Source of the DNA: DATJSN01 sp035504095
GTDB lineage: Bacteria > Planctomycetota > Phycisphaerae > WQYP01
Direction of reading: 5' to 3'
DNA: 44,758 nucleotides
Assembly: GCA_035504095.1 (NCBI GenBank)
Contig: DATJSN010000058.1
Span: 1-44,758, forward strand
Shown: positions 23,546 through 32,325 of the stretch, piece after piece
Numbering within the stretch: the first letter of the stretch is position 1
Layout: each line of letters starts with the position of its first letter
The notes under the pieces: model-generated
The model's database searches: none
The model's input: only the letters and a program-made list of their open reading frames with translations
Told to the model about the DNA's origin: nothing
Translations under genes and position numbers: made by a program

Positions 23546-24841
23546 TTATGGAACTGTATAAGGGGAACTGCCGCCCATAAAAGTCTTCTGCACATCTGTG
23601 GTTGCTTCATTGGTCCACGTGGAGGTATCGATGACGGTTCCCGACGGCGCCCAGTAAACCGGATTGCCTGAGTCCAGATCGTGCATAAGCTGTACGTGGC
23701 CGTCGTAAAAAAGCATGTTCATGGCGAAATTCCCGGTTTTCGGATCGCCGCCGTGCCGGTAGGCATATTCGCGCGCATCAACCATTCCGACTCCGCCGCG
23801 CCTGTTGGTTTCAGTCTCGTTGGCGGGCGCCCGGTCGCGATTCCACGAATCGGAATAGTAGGAAAACGCCCCTTCATCGGCGAACGGGCTCCATTCAATG
23901 CTCGCATCAGGATCGGTGTCTATCTCCGGCGTTTGATTCGTTAAAGAAGAAGCGCCGCCGTCGGCGCAAAAGACTTTCTGGGAAGGTTGGCCCACGTTGT
24001 TGATGTTGGGAAAATAGGAAGACGGCAGTCCCACGTATTCAAAAGTGCATATATTTTGGAGGCTATCTTTGTCATCGTCAGCTGCGGGGTAACAAAGGAA
24101 TAATCCCGCGGCACAGTATGAAATCATTGGTCCGACAGGCAATGGCAATGCCGAATAGGTCGCTGGACCGTCACTTGGACTTGGATTAAGACCGCCCTCT
24201 GGCGTTGCCAAAAATTGATTCGACGGACAAATGAAGGGTTTAATCGCGTTTTGCAGCATCCACCAGCGGAGCGTACAATCTCCGAGGGATGCGGCCAGTG
24301 GGTCATTCACTGTCGACGAAAGAGAATAGCCATCTGATACCAGACCTGTTATCAGCGATTGTGGGAAAATGCCGAGGCTTCCCGTCGTCGGCTGCTCAAA
24401 AGTATATCCCATTTCTTCGGCCAATGGCGTCTGCCAATCATATTCAGAGCACACGTACGGATTATTGCTTGCTGAGGCCGTGGGCGAATTTAAATTATCA
24501 TTTTGGTAAATGTTGCTCCAATAAAAACTGCCGGAGGTTGCGGGGCTGCCCGGTATGGCGCCGTGCCATTCAGTCAGATAGCTGTTCAATGCCTGGCCGA
24601 TGGCGTGCAGATTAGCTGCACACGCCGTAGCCTCTGCCGCCCGCTTGGCGCCGGCCAGCGCCGGCAACAGCAGCGCAATGAGTAACGCGATGATGGAAAT
24701 CACCACTAATAGTTCAATCAATGTAAATCCGGCTCGTCTTTCACCCCGCCTGGCGCGGTGGGTTTTATCGAAGCGCACATTTACAGTGGCTTGATCTTTT
24801 TTCGCTTGCCCTTCGAATTTTGTCATGTCTGCAGTTCGCAT
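23546..24841 (-). CDS. Type II secretion/pilin-like prepilin protein (planctomycete DUF1559-like)
   Basis: A 431-residue protein with a long basic leader (about 37 residues) ending in RRAG-FTLIELLVVISI, the type IV prepilin cleavage site with Glu at mature position 5, then a hydrophobic helix. After it, CAANLHAIGQALNSYLTEW is the typical helix continuation. The C-terminal half has YRHGGDPKTGNFAMNMLFYDGHV, close to the H-x9-DG ending of this large planctomycete family. Such proteins are processed by prepilin peptidase and assembled or displayed at the cell envelope. It is downstream of, and on the same strand as, a small membrane protein (67-base gap). A second ATG at 24826 is possible. Confidence 0.9.
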   Translation of the reverse strand: MRTADMTKFEGQAKKDQATVNVRFDKTHRARRGERRAGFTLIELLVVISIIALLIALLLPALAGAKRAAEATACAANLHAIGQALNSYLTEWHGAIPGSPATSGSFYWSNIYQNDNLNSPTASASNNPYVCSEYDWQTPLAEEMGYTFEQPTTGSLGIFPQSLITGLVSDGYSLSSTVNDPLAASLGDCTLRWWMLQNAIKPFICPSNQFLATPEGGLNPSPSDGPATYSALPLPVGPMISYCAAGLFLCYPAADDDKDSLQNICTFEYVGLPSSYFPNINNVGQPSQKVFCADGGASSLTNQTPEIDTDPDASIEWSPFADEGAFSYYSDSWNRDRAPANETETNRRGGVGMVDAREYAYRHGGDPKTGNFAMNMLFYDGHVQLMHDLDSGNPVYWAPSGTVIDTSTWTNEATTDVQKTFMGGSSPYTVP

Positions 24842-24908
24842 ATCTCAATTCCTTCCATGGAGCCAATTCTCCATTTCTAAAGGCCAAAAACTTTGCACCG
24901 GCCTCTCG

Positions 24909-25421
24909 TCAGCGTCCCCCTTGATCGGGCATCGGATCCACCTGCGCGTCGCCGTCAGTATCCGCATTTTGTTGTGCCAGCTCGGCATAATATTCTTCCT
25001 TCGTCGGCGGCGGCTTGCTGCCCGGCGCCGGCATTCTTTCACCCGGGATCACCAACCGTCCGGATATGGGAGCAAAAGTCGGGCCGGGTTTGCCGATCCA
25101 GCTATTCATCAAAACTGGTTCAGGCGTCTGAAGTATGGTTCCATCCTTGCTCCACCAGGAAAAATCCGCCGGGTAAGCCGTATTTTTCCCGGTAAAGGGC
25201 GAAAGCACCGGAATCATATCGCCAATATGAAGTTGATAATGAAAAGTCTGCCCGGTTACTGAATCGATGAATAATGGCGCATCGGAAAAACTTTGGGCGT
25301 CGCTTTTTCCAAAACTGTGCATAAAAGACACAAAAGCGAAGAGGACCGCCACAACAAACAGCAGCACTCCCGCATAACGGCCGATGCCGGTCATAAAAAA
25401 GTCTTGTATTTTCTTAAACAA
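24909..25421 (-). CDS. Small single-pass membrane protein next to the prepilin
   Basis: A 170-residue protein not recognised as a known family. It has one membrane segment near the N-terminus (YAGVLLFVVAVLFAFVSFM, about 16-34), then a soluble outer domain and a Pro-rich, acidic tail (PAPGSKPPPTKEEYYAEL). The TTG at 25421 is taken as start because GGAG stands seven bases before it; ATG 25394 is the alternative. It precedes the prepilin-like gene on the same strand and probably shares its transcript, so an accessory role for that prepilin is plausible but unproven. Confidence 0.7.
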   Translation of the reverse strand: MFKKIQDFFMTGIGRYAGVLLFVVAVLFAFVSFMHSFGKSDAQSFSDAPLFIDSVTGQTFHYQLHIGDMIPVLSPFTGKNTAYPADFSWWSKDGTILQTPEPVLMNSWIGKPGPTFAPISGRLVIPGERMPAPGSKPPPTKEEYYAELAQQNADTDGDAQVDPMPDQGGR

Positions 25422-25650
25422 AGTTTTACTCCAAACTTCGGGTTAGATTTGCTCGCTGAATATATACAACAAAACTATAAGGTTTAGAGGTTACAAAGCA
25501 AATTATTGTAGAGCAAATCCCTTGCCCTACTATGCTTTCAACAATGCGCGCAAACCTTCCTCAATTTCCGAGGTATAACTTAAACAACAAAATTTAATAA
25601 TACATTGTACTATTGTTAAAGTTTTGATAGGAAATGGTTAGCACCCTTAC

Positions 25651-25770
25651 ATTCGCAAATGCACATAATGTCCCCGCACAATAAGTAGGCACTAAATCCC
25701 TAACGTGGTGTGTCACAAATGCATATATTACTTCAGCACAATAAATAAGCGCCAAAGACTTAATAAAACA
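25651..25770. repeat. Two diverged 60-base direct repeat units
   Basis: Units 25651-25710 and 25711-25770 share CAAATGCA and GCACAATAA at exactly the same spacing; about two thirds of the first 50 positions match by hand count. Further copies are not convincing. They lie 160-280 bases before the PEP-CTERM start codon. Confidence 0.5.
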
Positions 25771-25883
25771 TTAACAAAATCATTCCTTCCTCTTCACATA
25801 CGCACGCTAATCTTTGCTTGCGTTTGTTTGGAACACTCTTTGCTATCCAGACTAAATAAAATAAGTCGTTCCTCGCATGGTAG

Positions 25884-25920
25884 CCCTATAGTTGGAACAC
25901 ACATAGGGTTTGTATTTTTT
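25884..25920 (+). terminator. Possible attenuator hairpin before the giant PEP-CTERM gene
   Basis: CCCTAT (25884-25889) and ATAGGG (25903-25908) flank a 13-base loop and are followed by TTTGTATTTTTT, then AAGGAGAG and ATG 25935. The form is that of a weak intrinsic terminator placed in the leader. Confidence 0.4.
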
Positions 25921-25934
25921 AAGGAGAGACATTT

Positions 25935-28900
25935 ATGGACAGGAAACATCGCAATCTGTTATTGTCGAAGTCGCTTATTTCTGTGGCCGCGGCCCACGCT
26001 GCCAGAACATTTTTGAACAATAAAAAACGCCATCTATTATTATTGGCGAATGGTTTCATTTCCGCCGCCGCCTTGACCGCAGCGCCCGCATCCAGTCAGG
26101 CCTACAGCGCTGGTTCGATCGGGTATGCTGAAGCTCAAGCCAGCGGTACTTATGTGCAAATCGGAACCGGGGGATACACCGCAACCATTACCAGTGTACT
26201 CTCGCAAGGCGAACTCAATGGCACCGCTGCCTATTCGATCAGTAATGGCAGCGGATCAACCTATAAAGAATGGTCGTTTATCGTCAGCGACGGTACAGGA
26301 TCGACTGATATTTATGGAGCATTGCCCAGTTATAGCGTTGCACCGGCTGCGGGAGACACGGTTGAAATAAGTGGCACCTTCGCTCCATTCGACGGGAACC
26401 CGGAAATTGAGGGGAGCTCCTCCGGTTCACCTTACAGTTTTACAGGTGGACCCACAAGTTCATTTACTATACTTTCTACCAACCCCAGTTATACGAATAC
26501 CCCTCCGGTTGTAACCATCCCAGAAATAGACACGAACAATGGATCCGACACGATTTGGGCGGGAACACCGGTGCCTAATGGACCTGCAAACGCGTGGTAT
26601 TTGTTTACTCTGGACAATGTCTACCTCACCGGCGTTGCCTCTGGCATAACAACATGGGGAGCTACGGACGTGACCTACGAGGTACACGACAATAGTAATA
26701 ATAAAATGACTCTTTTTTATTATCCGAAGGATTATTCTGTGGCAAATGAAAATCTCTATTCGGCCCCTATCGCGAATAATACCGAAATGGATATAACGGG
26801 CTATGTTGATTATTTTAGCAGCGGTGACGAGTTTGTACCAATTTCCGCCACAGAAGTCACGCCGCCGAGTGGTGGCGCGCCTGATGCAGTGCTTTCAGTG
26901 TCGAGCGGTTCGGGTACCGGTGGTGGCACTCTGAGTCCCGGCACCAGTGCCGGCTCCTATTCGATGGATCTCGGGCGCGTAATAGCTGGTACCACCGTGA
27001 CTAAAAATATTAACGTCACAGCTACTATCCCTGAGCCATATGCGTCTAATACATCTGGGGTGTTTACCCTAACTGGGACTGGTTCAGCGTCTCTTGCCAA
27101 ACCTCCAACTCCCGGAGGCTTCCCCGGCACCGGCGGCGAGACTCTTCAGGCTGACATTCAAGCCGGTTCAAGTTCCGGCACTTACTCGGTTGCCGTCGGC
27201 CTGACCTCATCGGCCAGTGATGCCGGCTATCCTACAAGCATTCATCCCTCCGTCGGCCCCGCGACGGTAACCATCACTAACAATAGCGATCCCTCCAATG
27301 GCGGCGGCACAAACCCCACTACCTTAAGCATCGCTGTGACAGCCGATCAGTATGTCCAGAATCGGGATGTCGAGGTTACCGCTGCTACCGGCACCGGCAC
27401 AACTGCGGCAGCCCTCGTAATCAGCTCAGAGGGTACAAACGTTGGTTTTGGCAATGTCCTTGCTCCCACGGGTACTTCTGCCAACTCCTACACAGCGCAA
27501 CTTACGCTTTCCACCACGAATCCTGTCATTACTGCAGACGGTGCGTACTCCAGCCCGGGAGATGAAAGCTATCATAGTCTTACGACGATCGCTTTGCCCT
27601 CAGGTTCGCTATCCATAAACTCCTCTGGGATCGACGATCTTCCCTCAGAAGAAGACGGTACCTCTGCTATGGTGGACATTCCCACAAGCACCCAGTTCGG
27701 CGGACTTCCTACCGGCGGCAATGGTCAAGGAGTCGATGATCCAGGTACCGAAACCGCCACAGTCAATCTGACTTACAGCATCACCTCGTCTGTCAAGGGT
27801 GGTATTTATCAAGACGGTGGTCTTGATGAAAGCAATCCCGACTATTACTTTGGTAGATTTAAAATACAAGAAACTCAATTGGATTCCGCACTGGGCGCGA
27901 CGACCGACCCCTATACATATGTTTATATTACCGCCAATATTTACCAGACCGCTAAGATCAGCGTATCCGGCCTTTCGCTCGCAAATGCTGTGCCCGGAAC
28001 AAACTATGACACCAATGTTACCACTTATGAGGGCGGCTACATAGGCGTTCGCGATCAAGCGGTAGTTGAGAATCCAGGTAGTCTAAATGTGCCAACATCG
28101 GCTAATGGTTGGGCCATAGACCAGGGCTTTACCACCGGTGCCACCATCGGCAACTGGACCGGTAATATCATTGATAGCGATGGAAGCTATTCATTGGGTA
28201 CCAATGGTGGAAGCCTGACTGCGGTGGACTTTAATAATCCAACCAATGTGCTCAATGGAGTATATACGGCCACGCTCAGCGGTGTTGCCCTTGAGGATAA
28301 TCAAACTGGCATGGACGGAAGTCCGATTCAGGGTGCCACGACCGACGATTTGGGTACAAACAACTCTTACACGTTTACTGAAACCATTACAGGCAACCTT
28401 GCCTCCGCAGGGACGGTCTACACCGCTCAACTTGCCGCCGGTCAGACTTACGGTGGAGTTGGTACCAGTGCTTATAGTATCACACGATCCTCCTCTGATT
28501 CTGGCAGCCGCAATACGACGGTGTCATTCCTCGGCGGCACAGTCAGTGCGGCAACCACAATTTCGGTACAGTTCGCGAATGCTCCTGCGGGCAACCTGCA
28601 GCTTTTGAGCGACGTGGCGGAGATTAATGGTACACACGGCAACGACACGTACGTATTGGAGATGAGCTATTCGTTGCCTACAACGAATGGAGCACTGAGT
28701 CCCGTGCTGGCGGCGTATAATCCGAGCACGACGACTGCCGATGGTCAGTCTCTTGAAACAGGGACATTTGTCTCGGCGGCCCTGCTCACAGGCGCAACGC
28801 CTGTGGAATATAACGGCGTCTACGCCGGCCAGGACGTGGTGGGTGATTACGGAATTAACACGTCCAATGACACAGTCTGGGCGGTGCTGAATTATTCAGA

Positions 28901-29255
28901 CGACGATTTTGTGGTATTGGATCGAGCGGACGGGGACTGGGCGGGAACCGGTTCGGTGAATGCAGCGGACCTGGATGATATGGTGCGCGGCTTAGGCGGC
29001 TCTACGGAAGATCCCAACGGAAATCCTGTGTGGAGTGAATTTGCCTTTGACGGCAGCGACTCCGCGGATGCGGCGGATCTGGACGATGTGGTTCGCGCTC
29101 TGGGCTCTGCGGAAATGACCGGCAATGCCGTGTTCAGTGGCGGCGGATTAACCTTCTCCGGCTCATCCACTGTGCCCGAACCAGGCTCCCTGGCGATGCT
29201 TGCCCTCGGCGGCGTTGGTTTGCTGCTCCGGCGGCGCAAGATCCAACGTGCCTGA
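25935..29255 (+). CDS. Giant PEP-CTERM protein with OB-like modules and dockerin-like repeats
   Basis: A 1106-residue exported protein. The N-terminus is long for a signal region: a basic stretch, then LLLLANGFISAAALTAAPAS, cut probably near SQA. Residues about 60-315 repeat the two OB-like modules of the protein at 17955-18818 (ITSVLSQ, EWSFIVSDGTGSTDIYG, GDTVEISGTF; then YLFTLDNV, MTLFYYPKDYSVANENLY). A long Gly/Ser/Thr-rich beta region follows (about 320-980). Two short acidic EF-hand-like segments (ADGDWAGTGSVNAADLDDMV and DGSDSADAADLDDVVRALG, about 995-1055) resemble a dockerin pair. The end is a PEP-CTERM signal (VPEPGSLAMLALGGVGLLLR plus basic tail). An AAGGAGAG RBS supports ATG 25935. 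It is probably a large surface or matrix protein; the ligand is unknown. Confidence 0.88.
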   Translation: MDRKHRNLLLSKSLISVAAAHAARTFLNNKKRHLLLLANGFISAAALTAAPASSQAYSAGSIGYAEAQASGTYVQIGTGGYTATITSVLSQGELNGTAAYSISNGSGSTYKEWSFIVSDGTGSTDIYGALPSYSVAPAAGDTVEISGTFAPFDGNPEIEGSSSGSPYSFTGGPTSSFTILSTNPSYTNTPPVVTIPEIDTNNGSDTIWAGTPVPNGPANAWYLFTLDNVYLTGVASGITTWGATDVTYEVHDNSNNKMTLFYYPKDYSVANENLYSAPIANNTEMDITGYVDYFSSGDEFVPISATEVTPPSGGAPDAVLSVSSGSGTGGGTLSPGTSAGSYSMDLGRVIAGTTVTKNINVTATIPEPYASNTSGVFTLTGTGSASLAKPPTPGGFPGTGGETLQADIQAGSSSGTYSVAVGLTSSASDAGYPTSIHPSVGPATVTITNNSDPSNGGGTNPTTLSIAVTADQYVQNRDVEVTAATGTGTTAAALVISSEGTNVGFGNVLAPTGTSANSYTAQLTLSTTNPVITADGAYSSPGDESYHSLTTIALPSGSLSINSSGIDDLPSEEDGTSAMVDIPTSTQFGGLPTGGNGQGVDDPGTETATVNLTYSITSSVKGGIYQDGGLDESNPDYYFGRFKIQETQLDSALGATTDPYTYVYITANIYQTAKISVSGLSLANAVPGTNYDTNVTTYEGGYIGVRDQAVVENPGSLNVPTSANGWAIDQGFTTGATIGNWTGNIIDSDGSYSLGTNGGSLTAVDFNNPTNVLNGVYTATLSGVALEDNQTGMDGSPIQGATTDDLGTNNSYTFTETITGNLASAGTVYTAQLAAGQTYGGVGTSAYSITRSSSDSGSRNTTVSFLGGTVSAATTISVQFANAPAGNLQLLSDVAEINGTHGNDTYVLEMSYSLPTTNGALSPVLAAYNPSTTTADGQSLETGTFVSAALLTGATPVEYNGVYAGQDVVGDYGINTSNDTVWAVLNYSDDDFVVLDRADGDWAGTGSVNAADLDDMVRGLGGSTEDPNGNPVWSEFAFDGSDSADAADLDDVVRALGSAEMTGNAVFSGGGLTFSGSSTVPEPGSLAMLALGGVGLLLRRRKIQRA

Positions 29256-29285
29256 ACGTTGGGAAAAATGTTTGCATGACAATGT

Positions 29286-29329
29286 CTCCCGCCCCAGGCA
29301 ATACGCTTTGGGCGGGAGGCTTTCTTTAT
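29286..29329 (+). terminator. Rho-independent terminator after the giant PEP-CTERM gene
   Basis: Perfect nine-base GC-rich arms CTCCCGCCC (29286-29294) and GGGCGGGAG (29310-29318) are followed by the T-rich GCTTTCTTTAT. It begins 31 bases after the stop codon and separates the PEP-CTERM gene from the phosphoesterase gene. Confidence 0.85.
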
Positions 29330-29483
29330 ACCGGAAACAAACTGGTCTTCAACAAAACAAGCCGGGGCCGCCTTGTTTTGTTAGAGACTCAATATAAACT
29401 TACCGGGGTTGCCCTGCAGTACGAACAGTGTACATCTGTAAACAGCCGTGATCGTCTGCCTCATACAATGGAGTTTTTACCTC

Positions 29484-32297
29484 ATGAACCACAATCGTTT
29501 TTCTTTTCACGCTTTTTTTTCGATAATTGGCGCTCTTTTTCTTGCCGCTGCTATTTTATTTCCAGTTCATGTCGCAATCTCCGCCGATTCGGACGCCACA
29601 ACGCAACCTTCCCCCCCGCATAACTACGGCACGCACCCGCGGTACTCTGATGTTCTGGTGCAAAACCCCGGCATATTGCCCGGAAATCGCACGGTAACTC
29701 CCGTCGGCCAAATGCAATTAACCCCAAATTTTCCTATAGGCGTGATCCGCGTCGGCTCAAATGTTGTGGTCGATTGCGCCGGCGAAAGTTTCACCAGCGA
29801 TTTATTGGTTTTCGATGCTGCTTCGCTTAAGCAGTTAAGTCAGTTGCCAGTTTACAAAACCCGGCCTTATCGCGACGAAGATCAGGGAAACGGATTACCT
29901 AACCAGAATCTATTTCAGGGAATGACTGCCGACGCCGCGGGACACCTGTTTGTCAGCGGCGGTTATTCCGACAATATCCTTGAAATGAATATTCAGGCCG
30001 GCAAGCTGCATTTACTAAAAACATTTAAGCTGGCCTTTCAGCCATTTCCCTCTTCGCAGTATCCTTACGAATATCAGGGAGACCACTGGGAAACGCCGTG
30101 GCTGTTTTATCCCGACAGCCTCGTGCTTGATCCCACCGGCCGCTATCTTTACGTGACCGGCCTGACCAGCAACAGCCTGGCGCAAATCGATCTTACGTCC
30201 GGCCATACCATTTATGCCAATGCCGGTTCATATCCTTATCAGGTTGTTCTGGTTGATAACGGTGCTAAAGCAGTGGTAAGCGACTGGGGCGATAATTGCG
30301 TCACTGTTCTCGACGCAAAAACTTTGCGTAATCTGGGCGAAATCGCCGTCGGCCCACCGACTTCACCGACGAACCGTCTTCCTGGCGTGCATCCGACGGG
30401 AATGACCTGCGATCCCGCGTCATCACTGGTCTGGGTGGCCTGTGCCAACAGCGACGTAATCACCCAGATCGACGCGGATGCGATGAAAGTTATCGCGGAA
30501 GTTACTGATGAACCCTATCCCGGCGCCGGACCGGGCAGCCAGCCTGAAGCGCTCGCCTTCGATGATGGCAAGCTTTACGTCGCCAATTCCGGCAACGATG
30601 ACATCGCGATTTTTGACCCACAAAGCGGTTCGCAGCTTGGTTTAATTCCCACCGGCTGGTATCCATCCGATTTGACCATCCAAAGCGGTAAACTTTACGT
30701 TGTGGCCGCCAAGGGAATGGGTTCCGGTCCGAATATTCATTCTCATCGTTCCGCCGTTGAAGTTATGCCTGGAACCCTTCAGGGGATTCCTCTTTCGGAT
30801 ATCTCCTCCAATCTTGCGTCGTGGACCTACGAGGCGCTTAAAGACGATCATTTTGACGATACCACCCGTGAGCAGCTTGCCGCATCCAACGCCATTGCCG
30901 CCGGCTGGATACAATCCCACCTCAAATATGTGGTTCTGATACTCCGCGAAAATAAAACCTTCGACGAAGATTTAGGCACTTATGCCCGCGCCGGCGCCTG
31001 GGCCGATCCCAATCTCGATCTGTATGACCGCAAGGAATTGCCCAATCTTTATTCCATGGCCGACCACTACGCGCTGTTCGTAAATTTTTATGATGAAGGC
31101 GAAGTCACCGCGCAGGCCCATCAGTGGGTCACCGCCGCCGAAGATTCCGATTTCGTCGAGCGCACCTGGCCGATGAATTATTCCTTCCGCGGCCTTCCCT
31201 CAAATCCCGGCTGGACTTTTTCCCTTGTCGCCGATGAAGAGAGATTTGACAAAAAAACCAATTCCTTTAATGGAGCCGACAATCCCTTTGCCACCAATAT
31301 GAACCTTTCCGCCCTCGGGCACTGGGGCAATCCCTGGATTGCTTATCCCAGGGACAGTTATCTCTTTGACAGCCTTCTGGCCCGAAACGTTTCCTTTGAA
31401 GATTTCGGCGAGTTCGTTTCACGCGACGAAGCCGGCGATATTTCCCCGCAGATGAAGGCGCATATCGCCACGAGTTTTCCCGGTTGGAACCGCTTTATTC
31501 TCGACACGTTCCGCGCCGGCGTGGCCACAAAGTTTATTCAGGACCACCCCAATGATCTGCCACGATTCATGTATATATGGCTCCCGGACGATCACACCGC
31601 CGGTCAAAACCCCGGTTACTACACCCCCGACGCCTACGTGGCCAATAATGATTTTGCCACCGCGCAGGTGATTGCCGCGCTGAGCAAAACGCCTCAATGG
31701 AAACAGATGGCGGTATTTATCCTGGAAGATGATACGCAGTCCGGATCCGACCATATCGACGCCCATCGTTCCTTTGCGCTGGCAATCAGTCCATGGGTCA
31801 AGCCCGGCGCGCTGATTACCAGGCATTATTCCCAGGTCGATGTGATGCATACCATGGAAACCATCCTTGGCGTTCCGCCGCTTTCCCAATGGGACGCCAA
31901 TGCCGCGATAATGGGGGACATCTGGACTAATCAACCCGATTTTTCTCCTTTGCAGGTCCTGCCGCAGCAGGTGCAACTGGCTATGAATCCTGGAAAACCC
32001 TATCCCGGCGATGACCTTCGCCTTAAGGCAGGCAAAACCGGCGACTGGCTTTCACCTCAATGGCTAAAAGATCATCCACAAAATCAGTCCAGCGCCGATT
32101 CCCAACCCGTCTATTTCACACCCACACAAACGGTTGAAGATGGCCCGGAGCAATTGCGCCAGGAATGGATCGCCTCCAAAGGCGTCGCGAGTTATCAGAA
32201 ACTTATGAATTACATCCAGTCGCTGGCCAAAAAGCAGAATCAGCCCATCACGCACTTTATTGCCGCCGCCGACAAAGATGACGATGATGGAGACTAA
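29484..32297 (+). CDS. Exported beta-propeller phosphoesterase (PF04185-like)
   Basis: A 937-residue protein. ATG 29484 (GGAG upstream) opens a signal peptide (FSIIGALFLAAAILFPVHVA, cut near ISA). Residues about 60-440 form a YVTN/YncE-type beta-propeller with repeats such as GRYLYVTGLTSNSLAQIDL and GKLYVANSGNDDIAIFDP. The catalytic part begins YVVLILRENKTFDEDLGTY (about 480-500), the hallmark of the phosphoesterase family that includes acid phosphatase AcpA and phospholipase C. WLPDDHT and FILEDDTQSGSDHIDAHRS supply further metal-binding residues. It should release phosphate or split phosphodiesters outside the cytoplasm. It is followed at 28 bases by a phosphate-type MFS transporter, which fits a phosphate uptake role (inference). 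Confidence 0.9.
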   Translation: MNHNRFSFHAFFSIIGALFLAAAILFPVHVAISADSDATTQPSPPHNYGTHPRYSDVLVQNPGILPGNRTVTPVGQMQLTPNFPIGVIRVGSNVVVDCAGESFTSDLLVFDAASLKQLSQLPVYKTRPYRDEDQGNGLPNQNLFQGMTADAAGHLFVSGGYSDNILEMNIQAGKLHLLKTFKLAFQPFPSSQYPYEYQGDHWETPWLFYPDSLVLDPTGRYLYVTGLTSNSLAQIDLTSGHTIYANAGSYPYQVVLVDNGAKAVVSDWGDNCVTVLDAKTLRNLGEIAVGPPTSPTNRLPGVHPTGMTCDPASSLVWVACANSDVITQIDADAMKVIAEVTDEPYPGAGPGSQPEALAFDDGKLYVANSGNDDIAIFDPQSGSQLGLIPTGWYPSDLTIQSGKLYVVAAKGMGSGPNIHSHRSAVEVMPGTLQGIPLSDISSNLASWTYEALKDDHFDDTTREQLAASNAIAAGWIQSHLKYVVLILRENKTFDEDLGTYARAGAWADPNLDLYDRKELPNLYSMADHYALFVNFYDEGEVTAQAHQWVTAAEDSDFVERTWPMNYSFRGLPSNPGWTFSLVADEERFDKKTNSFNGADNPFATNMNLSALGHWGNPWIAYPRDSYLFDSLLARNVSFEDFGEFVSRDEAGDISPQMKAHIATSFPGWNRFILDTFRAGVATKFIQDHPNDLPRFMYIWLPDDHTAGQNPGYYTPDAYVANNDFATAQVIAALSKTPQWKQMAVFILEDDTQSGSDHIDAHRSFALAISPWVKPGALITRHYSQVDVMHTMETILGVPPLSQWDANAAIMGDIWTNQPDFSPLQVLPQQVQLAMNPGKPYPGDDLRLKAGKTGDWLSPQWLKDHPQNQSSADSQPVYFTPTQTVEDGPEQLRQEWIASKGVASYQKLMNYIQSLAKKQNQPITHFIAAADKDDDDGD

Positions 32298-32325
32298 CCT
32301 CATCGCACCCAGGAGTTAGCATTCT

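Larger units (their letters stand above)
25422..25934. other. 513-base divergent intergenic region
   Basis: No gene is supported. The region is AT-rich and lies between the minus-strand membrane-protein gene and the giant PEP-CTERM gene. It holds a diverged 60-base direct repeat, two copies of TTGGAACAC (25828, 25892) and a hairpin with a T-rich tail just upstream of the RBS. Confidence 0.7.

Noticed and set aside
25651..25835. Possible CRISPR array in the 60-base repeats
   Set aside because: Only two diverged copies, no constant repeat with variable spacers, and no cas genes in the window.
27645..28058. Antisense open frame within the giant PEP-CTERM gene
   Set aside because: No motif, no RBS, and the sense frame is clearly the coding one.
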